Source: Streptomyces noursei
GTDB taxonomy: Bacteria; Actinomycetota; Actinomycetes; Streptomycetales; Streptomycetaceae
Length of the DNA: 64,000 nucleotides
Direction: 5' to 3'
Assembly: GCF_001646665.1 (NCBI RefSeq)
Contig: NZ_LWBU01000280.1
Span: 48,736 to 112,735, forward strand
Shown: positions 44,701-52,426 of the stretch, in pieces
Numbering within the stretch: position 1 is the first letter of the stretch
Layout of the letters: the number at the start of each line of letters is the position of its first letter
The notes under the pieces: model-generated
What the model was told of the DNA's origin: nothing
The model's database searches: none
What the model saw: only the letters and a program-made list of their open reading frames with translations
Position numbers and translations under genes: made by a program

Positions 44701-44883
44701 GTCGTGGTGATCGGCGGCCTGGTGACCTCCACCCTGCTCACCCTGCTCCTGGTGCCGACGCTGTACGCGATGGTGGAGCTCCGCAAGGAGCGCCGCCGCG
44801 CCAAGCGCGAGGCCAGGCGCGCCGCCAAGTCGGCGCCGAAGCCCTCGGAGCGCGAGGACACCCCGGCCCCGGCCAACGCCTGA
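41761..44883 (+). CDS. RND family transporter (AcrB/HAE1-like)
   Basis: 1040 residues with the twofold RND layout: N-terminal segment LAQRALIGLMSIVAIVFGAIAIPQL, large extracytoplasmic loop, six segments (about 335-540), cytosolic linker, LTSVALALVVLVGTFGM, second loop, and a final set of segments to about 1010. IGRVVDDSIVVLENIKRHLG carries the conserved Asp pair of the proton relay, and ALTIAIGR the helix before it. Probable drug, lipid or metal efflux. No outer-membrane partner or adaptor is encoded, as expected in a Gram-positive. ATG 41761 after a GAAGAGAG ribosome site; an upstream frame to 41629 was rejected. Confidence 0.92.
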   Translation: MSWLSRFSLAQRALIGLMSIVAIVFGAIAIPQLKQQLLPSIELPMVSVLAPYQGASPDVVEKQVVEPLEDSIKAVDGIKGVTSTASEGNALIMATFDYGDEGTKQLVADVQQAVNRARAQLPDEVDPQVVAGSTDDIPTVVLAVTSGKDQQALAGQLERTVVPALEDIEGVGQVSIDGVQDLQVSVTPDERKLAAAGLNAMTLSEALQAGGATVPAGSFTEAGKSRTVQVGGGFTSLKQIQDLVIKPPKGDAVRLGDIATVKQEESRRVSLTRTNGRPSLAVMATMDNDGSAVAISEAVRDKLPGLREDLGAGAELTVVSDQGPAVSKSISGLTTEGALGLVFAVLVILVFLASLRSTLVTAVSIPLSVVLALIVLWTRDLSLNMLTLGALTIAIGRVVDDSIVVLENIKRHLGYGEERRSAILTAVREVAGAVTSSTLTTVAVFLPIGLVGGMVGELFGSFSLTVTAALLASLLVSLTVVPVLSYWFLRAPKGTSADPEEARRKAEEKENRSVLQRLYVPVLRFATRRRLTSVALALVVLVGTFGMAPLLKTNFFDQGEQEVLSIKQELPAGTGLEAADAAAKKVEKVLASVDEVKDYQVTVGSSGFMAAFGGGTGANQASYQVTLDDSGSYEAARDRIDAELGKLDGIGDTTIAAGDGFGNQDLSVVVKAADPATLKKASEQVRAEVAGLKDVTDVQSDLSQSVPRISVRADARAARAGFTDATLGMAVAQAVRGTPAGKAILDDTERDVVITSATPARTLAQLRQLPLGPVKLGDVAKVELVPGPVSMTRIDGSRAATITAKPTGDNTGAVSADLQSRIDALDLPEGATASIGGVSEDQEEAFANLGLAMLAAIAIVFMLLVATFRSLVQPLILLVSIPFAATGAIGLLVATGTAMGVPAMIGMLMLIGIVVTNAIVLIDLINQYRAQGLGVIESVIEGGRHRLRPILMTALATIFALLPMALGITGEGGFIAQPLAVVVIGGLVTSTLLTLLLVPTLYAMVELRKERRRAKREARRAAKSAPKPSEREDTPAPANA

Positions 44884-44934
44884 CGAACCCGCACGGCCCC
44901 GCCCTCGGCCCTCCGCCGGGGGCGGCGCCACGCC

Positions 44935-44972
44935 AAGAGGGGCGCCCCGCGGCAATGCGGGGCGCCCCTCTT
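44935..44972. terminator. Bidirectional terminator
   Basis: 16-base arms AAGAGGGGCGCCCCGC and complement around a 6-base loop, between the convergent RND transporter and nadA. Confidence 0.9.
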
Positions 44973-44994
44973 CGCGTACGTACCGGACGGGCCG

Positions 44995-46182
44995 CTACGG
45001 CAGCGCCAGCATCCGCTCCAGGGCCAGCTTGGCGAAGCTCTCCGTCTCGCGGTCGACCTGGATCCGGTTGACCAGGTTGCCCTCGGCCAGCGACTCCAGC
45101 GCCCACACCAGGTGCGGCAGGTCGATCCGGTTCATGGTGGAGCAGAAGCAGACCGTCCTGTCGAGGAAGACGATCTCCTTGCCCTCGCTGGCGAAACGGT
45201 TCGCCAGGCGCTGGACCAGGTTCAGCTCCGTACCGATCGCCCACTTCGAGCCGGCCGGGGCCGCCTCCAGGGTCTTGATGATGTACTCGGTCGAGCCGAC
45301 GTAGTCCGCCGCCGCCACGACCTCGTGCTTGCACTCGGGGTGCACCAGCACGTTGACGCCCGGGATCCGCTCCCGCACGTCGTTGACCGAGTCCAGCGAG
45401 AAACGCCCGTGCACGGAGCAGTGGCCGCGCCACAGGATCATCTTGGCCCCGCGCAGCTCCTCCGCCGTCAGGCCGCCGTTCGGCTTGTGCGGGTTGTAGA
45501 GGACGCAGTCGTCCAGGGACATGCCCATGTCCCGGACGGCGGTGTTGCGGCCCAGGTGCTGGTCCGGCAGGAAGAGGACCTTCTCGCCCTGCTCGAAGGC
45601 CCAGTCGAGGGCGCGCTTGGCGTTCGAGGAGGTGCAGATCGTGCCGCCGTGCTTGCCGGTGAAGGCCTTGATGTCGGCGGAGGAGTTCATGTACGAGACC
45701 GGGACCGTCACCTCCGCGATGCCCGCCTCCGTCAGGACGTCCCAGCACTCCGCGACCTGCTCGGCCGTGGCCATGTCGGCCATGGAGCACCCGGCCGCCA
45801 GGTCGGGCAGCACGACCTTCTGGTCGTCGGTGGTGAGGATGTCGGCCGACTCGGCCATGAAGTGCACGCCGCAGAAGACGATGTACTCGGCCTCCGGCCG
45901 CGCCGCCGCGTCCCGGGCGAGCTTGAAGGAGTCGCCGGTGACGTCCGCGAACTGGATGACCTCGTCGCGCTGGTAGTGGTGGCCCAGGACGAAGACCTTG
46001 TTCCCCAGCTTCTCCTTGGCCGCGCGGGCGCGCTCGACCAGGTCGGGGTCGGACGGGGACGGGAGGTCACCGGGACACTCGACTCCCCGCTCGCTCTTGG
46101 GGTCGGCCTCGCGGCCGAGCAGCAGCAGGGCGAGGGGCGACGGCTGGACGTCCAGGGGCTGGGCGGTGGTCACGTCACGCAC
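44995..46182 (-). CDS. nadA: Quinolinate synthase
   Basis: 395 residues. 4Fe-4S enzyme condensing iminoaspartate and dihydroxyacetone phosphate to quinolinate in NAD synthesis. VFVLGHHYQRDEVIQFADVTGDS, LAAGCSMADM (first Cys ligand), SYMNSSADIKAF, GRNTAVRDM, HPECKHEVV (second Cys) and CFCSTMNR (third) are intact. No nadB or nadC follows within the window. Two in-frame GTGs (46182 and 46173) could start it. Divergent from an A-type Fe-S carrier that could supply its cluster. Confidence 0.97.
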   Translation of the reverse strand: MRDVTTAQPLDVQPSPLALLLLGREADPKSERGVECPGDLPSPSDPDLVERARAAKEKLGNKVFVLGHHYQRDEVIQFADVTGDSFKLARDAAARPEAEYIVFCGVHFMAESADILTTDDQKVVLPDLAAGCSMADMATAEQVAECWDVLTEAGIAEVTVPVSYMNSSADIKAFTGKHGGTICTSSNAKRALDWAFEQGEKVLFLPDQHLGRNTAVRDMGMSLDDCVLYNPHKPNGGLTAEELRGAKMILWRGHCSVHGRFSLDSVNDVRERIPGVNVLVHPECKHEVVAAADYVGSTEYIIKTLEAAPAGSKWAIGTELNLVQRLANRFASEGKEIVFLDRTVCFCSTMNRIDLPHLVWALESLAEGNLVNRIQVDRETESFAKLALERMLALP

Positions 46183-46426
46183 CCTTTCTTTTCTGCGGAG
46201 AGCCTTTTCGTCTAAATGACGCTATCTATCATAACCGCTTCACGTCACTTTGACGATGTCCATAGTGTCGATGTGACACATCCCCTCTCCACGTGCCGGT
46301 GCTTGCCCGGAGCCCGGTGTGCGAGCATGAAAGGGAAAGACAAGCGCTGTGCCCGGAATGAATCCGCGGCCCCGCCGGTTGCAACCGGTCGGCAAGCAGT
46401 CTCCGTACAACCCGGGAGAGAAGCAG
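46183..46426. promoter_or_regulatory. Divergent promoter region of nadA and the Fe-S carrier gene
   Basis: 244 bases, unusually AT-rich at 46205-46290 for this genome. A minus-strand -10 candidate TATGAT (46233-46228) could drive nadA. Inverted repeats GTCA-cTt-TGAC (46244-46254) and GATGTG-A-CACATC (46270-46282, perfect) are possible operator sites. I cannot name the regulator. Confidence 0.5.
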
Positions 46427-46783
46427 ATGTCCGTATCGGACGAGAAGACCACTGTCAGCGACGGCATCCTCCTGTCGGACGCCGCCGCGGCCAAGGTCAA
46501 GGCCCTGCTCGACCAGGAAGGCCGCGACGACCTGGCACTGCGCGTCGCCGTTCAGCCCGGTGGCTGCTCCGGCCTGCGTTACCAGCTCTTCTTCGACGAG
46601 CGTTCGCTCGACGGTGACGTCGTCAAGGACTTCAACGGCGTCAAGGTCGTCACCGACCGCATGAGCGCCCCGTACCTGGGCGGCGCCTCCATCGACTTCG
46701 TCGACACGATCGAGAAGCAGGGCTTCACCATCGACAACCCCAACGCCACCGGCTCCTGCGCCTGCGGCGACTCCTTCAGCTAG
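46427..46783 (+). CDS. erpA: A-type iron-sulfur cluster carrier/insertion protein (ErpA-like)
   Basis: 118 residues. The three conserved cysteines are in VAVQPGGCSGLRYQL and GSCACGDSF, the HesB/IscA/ErpA pattern. Delivers Fe-S clusters to apo-targets such as NadA, encoded divergently, and LipA or QcrA elsewhere in the window. ATG 46427 preceded by GGGAGAGAAG; the frame upstream to 46349 has no family similarity. Confidence 0.93.
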   Translation: MSVSDEKTTVSDGILLSDAAAAKVKALLDQEGRDDLALRVAVQPGGCSGLRYQLFFDERSLDGDVVKDFNGVKVVTDRMSAPYLGGASIDFVDTIEKQGFTIDNPNATGSCACGDSFS

Positions 46784-46835
46784 GCCCCGGGCGTCCGCGG
46801 TGCGGGCGCACGGGCCGCGCGGGGTGACAGAAGGC

Positions 46836-46875
46836 AAGGGCGGCGGCCCCGGAGAGATCCGGGGCCGCCGCCCTT
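46836..46875. terminator. Bidirectional terminator
   Basis: 17-base arms AAGGGCGGCGGCCCCGG and complement around AGAGAT, between the convergent Fe-S carrier gene and the next minus-strand gene. Confidence 0.9.
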
Positions 46876-46897
46876 TGCGCCCGTCGTGCCCGGCCGG

Positions 46898-48373
46898 TCA
46901 GCGCCGGGGCACCCGCTCGCCGCTCGCCGCGTCCACGACCTGGCGGCTCCCCAGCGGCTGGTCCAGGGTCACCGTCCCGGTGATCTCCTTGGCGATCAGG
47001 ATGCACACCCGGCCCGGCTCGATCGGCGTCTCGACCACCTTCAGCCGCACCTGCGTACCGCTCTCCTCGGCCTCGACGGTGTACTTGCTGCACACCCCGC
47101 CCCAGAACCGGGCCGTCAGGATCCGGCCGTCCAAGCCGTACGACTCGACCTGCCGCGGCGCCTTCCCGGTCCCCGGCGTCTCCGGGGCGTCCGGCGTCGC
47201 CGGCGGCGGAGCGGGCACCAGGTGCGCGGGCGCCACCGCCGGATAGGTGATCGTGAACGGCCGCGCGTCGCCCTTGGGCGCCACCTCGAACAGCCACGAC
47301 GGCACGAGCGCCGACCGCCCCGCCGTGTGGTGCGCCGCCAGCCCGAAGACCGCCCCGGAGACCGTCACCGTCTCCTTGGCCGCCGGGGGAGTGCCCGGCT
47401 TGCAGGGTGCCACCGGCTTCGTCCCGGAGTCCTCCAGCGGCGCGGGCGTGGCACACCCGCCGATGTTCCCGCCGCCCGGCCGCTTCCCGTCGCCCGCCCC
47501 GGCGTTCAGCAGCTTCAGCGCCGCCGCCGCGCCGATCACCGGGTACGCGTGGCTCTCCGCCGGGGCCTTCAGCCGCCCGCTCGCGCCGGTGAGGGAGCCG
47601 TCGGAGCCCACCTGCACGCCGGTCGACCAGCCGTACGTCGGGAGCCCGCCGACGACCGGGTCCGCGTTCACCACCCGTACCGCGCCCATCACCTGCGTGG
47701 CGTCCAGCTCGGCGTCCTGCTGGCCCAGCGCGGCGAGGACCGGGGCGGCGGCCTTCTTCGCGGCGGCCTCGTCCACCGGCCGCCCGCCCAGGCCCTCCGG
47801 GGTGGCCGCACCGGTCGAGGGGCACTCCTTGCCCTTCAGGCAGTTGTCCCCGGCCGGCGCCGTCCCGAACGTCCAGGCGCCCGGCGCCTGCCGGTCCACC
47901 TGGAGGGTCGCACCCGAGCCGTCCTTGTCCGGCCCGACCTTCCACACCGAGCCGACCGCCCTGGGCGTGCCGCCGACGCCCAGCGCTCGGGCCAGCCGCG
48001 CCACCTCGTCGGCGCCGACCGTGCCCTGCGGGCGGTACACGTGCGCCGAGCCGGGCCCCTCGGGCAGCGGCCCCGCGGCGCGGTACACCACCCCGCCCGG
48101 GTCCGGTTCCCCGGGGGCGATGCCCGGGCCGCCCGGCCCCGTACCGCCCTCGGTGTGACCGTCCAGCGCCAGCGGCGGCGGCTGCGTACCGCCCGCCGCG
48201 GGGGCACCGCCCCGCCGGTCGCCGCCGTCCGAGGCGGCCGTGGCGAAGTACGCGCCCCCGCCCCCGGCGAGCAGCACGGCCGCCGCCACCGAGGCGACGG
48301 CCAGCGGCGAACGCTTCCGGCGAGGGTTCTCCTGTGTCGGCTCGCTGGCCGGCTCCGGCTCCGTACTGCTCAC
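46898..48373 (-). CDS. Large single-pass membrane protein, extracytoplasmic
   Basis: 491 residues. A short acidic/basic cytosolic N-terminus, one membrane segment (about 22-44: PLAVASVAAAVLLAGGGGAYFATA), a Pro/Gly-rich stretch to about 95, then a long exported domain without catalytic motifs that I recognise. It contains several Cys pairs (DNCLKGKEC, GGCATP, APCKPG, GGVCSKY, GRVCILI). The C-terminal part (TVEAEESGTQVRLKVVETPIEPGRVCILI) looks beta-rich. Conserved in streptomycetes as a hypothetical membrane protein. GTG start with AAGGAG upstream. Follows a small gene on the same strand by 76 bases. Confidence 0.82.
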   Translation of the reverse strand: MSSTEPEPASEPTQENPRRKRSPLAVASVAAAVLLAGGGGAYFATAASDGGDRRGGAPAAGGTQPPPLALDGHTEGGTGPGGPGIAPGEPDPGGVVYRAAGPLPEGPGSAHVYRPQGTVGADEVARLARALGVGGTPRAVGSVWKVGPDKDGSGATLQVDRQAPGAWTFGTAPAGDNCLKGKECPSTGAATPEGLGGRPVDEAAAKKAAAPVLAALGQQDAELDATQVMGAVRVVNADPVVGGLPTYGWSTGVQVGSDGSLTGASGRLKAPAESHAYPVIGAAAALKLLNAGAGDGKRPGGGNIGGCATPAPLEDSGTKPVAPCKPGTPPAAKETVTVSGAVFGLAAHHTAGRSALVPSWLFEVAPKGDARPFTITYPAVAPAHLVPAPPPATPDAPETPGTGKAPRQVESYGLDGRILTARFWGGVCSKYTVEAEESGTQVRLKVVETPIEPGRVCILIAKEITGTVTLDQPLGSRQVVDAASGERVPRR

Positions 48374-48449
48374 CGCAATGCTCCTTCGTACGCCGTGGCC
48401 CCTTTACGGGAGACACCCGTGGGACGGAGCACGGGAGCGTGCGGTTCCC

Positions 48450-48656
48450 TCAGGCGCCGTACTCCGGCGTGGCGGCGATCAGCCGGGCGGAAGCGGCCGG
48501 GACGACCACCCCGTGGATCAGGGACGGCGACACCGGGGCGGGCGCGCTCTCGGCCGGCACCACCCAGTGGGGAACCATGCGCGCGCTGTCCCCGCGCAGC
48601 TCGGCCAGGGTCGGATCGGACTCGTACTGCTCGCGCGTGACGGTGAAGTTCGACAT
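48450..48656 (-). CDS. Small hypothetical protein
   Basis: 68 residues, MSNFTVTREQYESDPTLAELRGDSAR at the start, ending in a more hydrophobic half (SLIHGVVVPAASARLIAATPEYGA). No family recognised. TACGGT lies 6 bases before the ATG, the expected -10 position for a leaderless transcript, which supports the start. Upstream gene of the exported protein on the same strand. Confidence 0.65.
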   Translation of the reverse strand: MSNFTVTREQYESDPTLAELRGDSARMVPHWVVPAESAPAPVSPSLIHGVVVPAASARLIAATPEYGA

Positions 48657-48695
48657 AAGCGCACCGTACGCACGTGAGTGCCGACCTAAAAAGAC

Positions 48696-48709
48696 CTACT
48701 ATCGGGTAG
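48696..48709. promoter_or_regulatory. Small inverted repeat in the divergent gap
   Basis: CTAC, six bases, GTAG, next to an A-rich run, between the starts of the small protein (minus) and the PfkB kinase (plus). A possible operator; a TAGCGT about 40 bases upstream of the kinase could be its -10 box. Confidence 0.35.
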
Positions 48710-48784
48710 TTTCCGCCTGTGGGGGGCGCCGCCGACCCGGTAGCGTGAACTGTCAACTCCACCTTCCCGCAGGAGCACCCAGCC

Positions 48785-49759
48785 GTGCGTATCGCAGTCA
48801 CCGGCTCCATCGCCACCGACCACCTCATGACCTTCCCCGGCCGATTCGCCGACCAGCTGGTCGCCGATCAGCTGCACACGGTCTCCCTCTCCTTCCTGGT
48901 CGACAACCTCGACGTCCGCAGGGGAGGGGTGGCGGCCAACATCTGCTTCGGCATGGGGCAGCTCGGCACCCGTCCCGTCCTCGTCGGGGCGGCGGGCTCG
49001 GACTTCGACGAGTACCGCGCCTGGCTGGACCGGCACGGCGTGGACACCGGGTCCGTACGGATCTCCGAGGTGCTGCACACCGCGCGCTTCGTCTGCACCA
49101 CGGACGCCGACCACAACCAGATCGGCTCCTTCTACACCGGTGCGATGAGCGAGGCCCGCCTCATCGAGCTCAAGGCCGTCGCCGACCGGGTCGGCGGGCT
49201 CGACCTGGTCTCCATCGGCGCGGACGACCCCGAGGCGATGCTCCGCCACACGGAGGAGTGCCGCAGCCGGGACATCCCGTTCGCCGCCGACTTCTCGCAG
49301 CAGATCGCCCGCATGGACGGCGACGAGATCCGCACGCTCCTCGACGGCGCGACGTACCTGTTCTCCAACGAGTACGAGAAGGGACTCATCGAGTCCAAGA
49401 CCGGCTGGACCGACGAGGAGATCCTCTCCAGGGTCGGCCACCGCGTGACCACCCTCGGCTCGCGGGGCGTCCGGATCGAGAAGGCCGGCGAGCCGGTCAT
49501 CGAGGTCGGCTGCCCGGAGGAGCACGCCAAGGTCGACCCGACCGGCGTCGGCGACGCCTTCCGGGCCGGCTTCCTGTCCGGCCTGTCCTGGGGCGTCGGC
49601 CTGGAGCGCGCGGCCCAGGTCGGCTGCATGCTGGCCACCCTGGTCATCGAGACGCTCGGCACCCAGGAGTACACCCTGAGCCGTGCCCCCTTCATGGACC
49701 GCTTCACCAAGGCGTACGGCCACGAGGCCGCCGACGAGGTCCTGCGGCACCTGCCGTAA
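48785..49759 (+). CDS. PfkB family carbohydrate/nucleoside kinase
   Basis: 324 residues. RIAVTGSIATDHLMTFPGRF at the N-terminus, the substrate-binding GGVAANICFGMGQLGTRPVLVGAAG, and the catalytic VDPTGVGDAFRAGFLSG (about 260-276) with the anion hole and base Asp. The pattern, especially MTFPGRF and the VSLSFLVDNL loop, is closest to actinobacterial adenosine kinase-like proteins, but ribokinase or another sugar kinase is possible. GTG start with AGGAG upstream. Confidence 0.88.
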   Translation: MRIAVTGSIATDHLMTFPGRFADQLVADQLHTVSLSFLVDNLDVRRGGVAANICFGMGQLGTRPVLVGAAGSDFDEYRAWLDRHGVDTGSVRISEVLHTARFVCTTDADHNQIGSFYTGAMSEARLIELKAVADRVGGLDLVSIGADDPEAMLRHTEECRSRDIPFAADFSQQIARMDGDEIRTLLDGATYLFSNEYEKGLIESKTGWTDEEILSRVGHRVTTLGSRGVRIEKAGEPVIEVGCPEEHAKVDPTGVGDAFRAGFLSGLSWGVGLERAAQVGCMLATLVIETLGTQEYTLSRAPFMDRFTKAYGHEAADEVLRHLP

Positions 49760-49814
49760 CCGCCCGCCCGCCCGCGACCCGGGCCCGCAACCGCTCCCGG
49801 GTGGCGGGCGGAAC

Positions 49815-51194
49815 CTACGACGTCCGGCGGACCGTGTACGCGGTACCGCGCTCCGCCGGACGCTCGCCCACGTACTCCTGGCCGCGCATCCCGCACCAGG
49901 CCGGGATGTCCAGCCGGGCCGCCTCGTCGTCGGAGAGGACCGTCACGGTGCCGCCGACCGGGACGTCGCCGAACACCTTGGCCAGCTCGATCACCGGGAC
50001 CGGGCACCGTCTGCCGAGCGCGTCCACCACGAGCGACCGGTCGCCCCCGGCCGCCGGCCCGGACGCGGGCGCGCCGAACCGCTCCCGGATCCCCGCCACG
50101 ACGCCCGGCAGCACCTCCAGGAACCGGTCCACGTCCGCCTCCGCCGTACCGGGCGGCAGCGACACCCGGACGTTGCCCTCCGACAGCACCCCCATCGCGC
50201 GCAGCACATGGCTGGGCGTCAGCGTCGAACTCGTGCACGACGAACCGGAGGAGACGGAGAACCCGGCCCGGTCCAGCTCGTGCAGGAGCGCCTCCCCGTC
50301 GACATAGAGACACGAGAAGGTCACCAGGTGCGGGAGGCGCCGCACCGGATCGCCGGCCACCTCCACATCGGGCACGAGCTCCGGCACCCGCGTCCGGATC
50401 CGCTCCACCAGCTCCCGCAGCCGCGCGCCCTCCCCGGCCGCCTCCGCGCGCACCGCCCGCAGCGAGGCGGCCGCCGCGACGATGCCCGGGATGTTCTCGA
50501 ACCCGGCCGAGCGCCCCGACTCCCGCTCGTCCGCCGGTCCTTGCGGCGCGAACCGCACGCCCTTGCGCACCACCAGGAGCCCGACCCCCGCGGGGCCGCC
50601 CCACTTGTGGGCGCTCGCCGCCAGCAGCGACCAGTCGCCCGCCACCGGCCCCCACGCCAGCGACTGGGCGGCGTCCACCAGCAGCGGCACGCCCGCCTCC
50701 CGGCACGCCGCCGCCACCTCGGCCACCGGCTGCTCGGTGCCCACCTCGTGGTTGGCCGACTGGAGGCAGGCGAGCGCCGTGTCTTCCCGCAGCGCGGCGG
50801 CGTACGCGTCCGGCGCCACCCGCCCGCCCCGGTCGACCGGGACCTCGGTCACCGTCCCGCCGGCCGCCCCGTGCGCGGCGGCCGAATGGAGCACGGACGA
50901 GTGCTCCACCGCCGACACGACCAGGTGCCGACCGGTCCGCCGGCGCCCGGCGAGCGCCCCGGCAACCCCGGAGTGCACCGCCGCCGTCCCCGAAGGAGTG
51001 AACACCAGCTCGTCGGGACGGCACCCGACGGCCTCCGCGGCGGCCTCCCGCGCCGCGTCCAGCAGCAGCCGGGCACGCCGTCCCTCCCGGTACAGGCGGG
51101 CGGGGTCGGCCCACCCCTCGTCCAGCGCGGCCTGCAGGGCCTGGCGGGCGACCGGGTGGAGCGGGGCGGCGGAAGCGGAATCGAAGTAGGGCAC
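49815..51194 (-). CDS. Cysteine desulfurase fused to a TusA-type sulfur carrier domain
   Basis: 459 residues. Residues 1-375 are a NifS/IscS-type PLP enzyme: TPSGTAAVHSGVAGA, VEHSSVL, SANHEVGTEQP, DAAQSLAW, PLP lysine in SAHKWGGPAG, and catalytic Cys in SVSSGSSCTSSTLTPS. After a Gly/Ala/Pro linker, about 388-459 form a TusA/SirA domain: LVVDALGRRCPVPVIELAKVF with the C-P-x-P carrier cysteine. The protein could transfer persulfide directly from desulfurase to TusA, for tRNA thiolation or molybdenum cofactor use. Divergent from ctaC. Confidence 0.92.
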   Translation of the reverse strand: MPYFDSASAAPLHPVARQALQAALDEGWADPARLYREGRRARLLLDAAREAAAEAVGCRPDELVFTPSGTAAVHSGVAGALAGRRRTGRHLVVSAVEHSSVLHSAAAHGAAGGTVTEVPVDRGGRVAPDAYAAALREDTALACLQSANHEVGTEQPVAEVAAACREAGVPLLVDAAQSLAWGPVAGDWSLLAASAHKWGGPAGVGLLVVRKGVRFAPQGPADERESGRSAGFENIPGIVAAAASLRAVRAEAAGEGARLRELVERIRTRVPELVPDVEVAGDPVRRLPHLVTFSCLYVDGEALLHELDRAGFSVSSGSSCTSSTLTPSHVLRAMGVLSEGNVRVSLPPGTAEADVDRFLEVLPGVVAGIRERFGAPASGPAAGGDRSLVVDALGRRCPVPVIELAKVFGDVPVGGTVTVLSDDEAARLDIPAWCGMRGQEYVGERPAERGTAYTVRRTS

Positions 51195-51345
51195 ACGGCC
51201 ACGCTAACTCCGCGGGACCCGAACACGGCCGCCGACCGGGACGGCAGCCCGCCGGGCCCCCGGAATTCCGGCCCGGAACACCCCTTCGGGGTGCCCTGCG
51301 GCGCGTTGGGCACCCTCCCCGCGCGACCCCAAATAGCGTCCAGTA

Positions 51346-51374
51346 GGGTTTGGTCCGCATAAACATCCAAACCC
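51346..51374. promoter_or_regulatory. Inverted repeat between the desulfurase gene and ctaC
   Basis: Perfect 8-base arms GGGTTTGG and CCAAACCC separated by 13 AT-richer bases, about 80 bases upstream of ctaC and 150 upstream of the desulfurase start. A possible operator for the respiratory genes; no regulator identified. Confidence 0.5.
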
Positions 51375-51454
51375 CTGCCCGCGTCAGGGCCGGCGACCGA
51401 CCAGCGTGACGGCCGCAGCCGACCGCGCGGGCGAGACTCTCGGGAAGGCGCTAC

Positions 51455-52426
51455 GTGAGTCCCAACGGCTCCGACCGCTCGTCGCGGCGCCCGATGCGGC
51501 GGAAGCTGCCGCAGGTGCTGACTGCGGGCCTGATCCTGGCTACCGCCACCGGTTGCTCGTACAACTGGGAGGATTTCCCCCGCCTTGGTATGCCCACCCC
51601 GGTGACGGAGGAGGCCCCGCGGATCCTCTCCCTCTGGCAGGGCTCGTGGGCGGCTGCGCTCGCCACGGGCGTGCTGGTCTGGGGCCTGATCCTGTGGAGC
51701 GTCATCTTCCACCGGCGTAGCCGCACCAAGGTCGAGGTTCCTCCGCAGACCCGGTACAACATGCCCATCGAGGCGCTGTACACGGTGACCCCGCTCATCA
51801 TCGTCTCGGTGCTCTTCTACTTCACCGCGCGCGACGAGTCGAAGCTCCTGGCCCTCTCGGACAAGCCGACCCACACCATCGGTGTGGTCGGTTACCAGTG
51901 GAGCTGGGGCTTCAACTACATCGAGAACGTCGACGGCAAGGCCGACACGGGCAACGCGCCCGCCAAGGAACTGGCCGTCATCCCCGACAAGTACCAGAAG
52001 CAGTTCCCCCAGGGAGCCGAGGGCGTCTACGACTACGGCATCCCGGGCACGCGGAACCCGCAGAACGGCAACCCGGGCCCGACCCTGTGGCTGCCGAAGG
52101 GCGAGAAGGTCCGGTTCATCCTGACCTCGCGTGACGTCATCCACTCGTTCTGGGTCGTCCCCTTCCTGTTCAAGCAGGACGTCTTCCCCGGTCACAACGT
52201 GAACGTCTTCGAAGTGACCGCGACGAAGGAGGGCACCTTCAAGGGCAAGTGCGCCGAGCTCTGCGGCGTCGACCACTCCCGGATGCTCTTCAACGTCAAG
52301 GTCGTCTCCCCGGAGCGCTACCAGCAGCACCTGAAGGAGCTGGCCGAGAAGGGGCAGACGGGTTACATCCCGGCGGGCATGGAGATCACCGACTCGGCCA
52401 GGAACTCGGAGAGCAACCAACTGTGA
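51455..52426 (+). CDS. ctaC: Cytochrome c oxidase subunit II
   Basis: 323 residues. Lipoprotein-type signal (LATATGC, Cys near 34), two membrane segments (about 65-85 and 108-125), then the cupredoxin domain. CuA ligands are present: His in DVIHSFWVVP and KCAELCGVDHSRM. WSWGFNYIE is the aromatic electron-entry region. Start GTG with GGGAAGG upstream; its stop overlaps ctaD (GTGA). First gene of ctaC-ctaD-ctaF. Confidence 0.97.
   Translation: MSPNGSDRSSRRPMRRKLPQVLTAGLILATATGCSYNWEDFPRLGMPTPVTEEAPRILSLWQGSWAAALATGVLVWGLILWSVIFHRRSRTKVEVPPQTRYNMPIEALYTVTPLIIVSVLFYFTARDESKLLALSDKPTHTIGVVGYQWSWGFNYIENVDGKADTGNAPAKELAVIPDKYQKQFPQGAEGVYDYGIPGTRNPQNGNPGPTLWLPKGEKVRFILTSRDVIHSFWVVPFLFKQDVFPGHNVNVFEVTATKEGTFKGKCAELCGVDHSRMLFNVKVVSPERYQQHLKELAEKGQTGYIPAGMEITDSARNSESNQL

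Noticed and set aside
41596..44955. A 1119-codon open frame on the minus strand opposite the RND transporter
   Set aside because: Its translation is Arg/Asp/Gly/His-rich with no family signal and lies exactly opposite a clear RND protein; an artefact of high GC.
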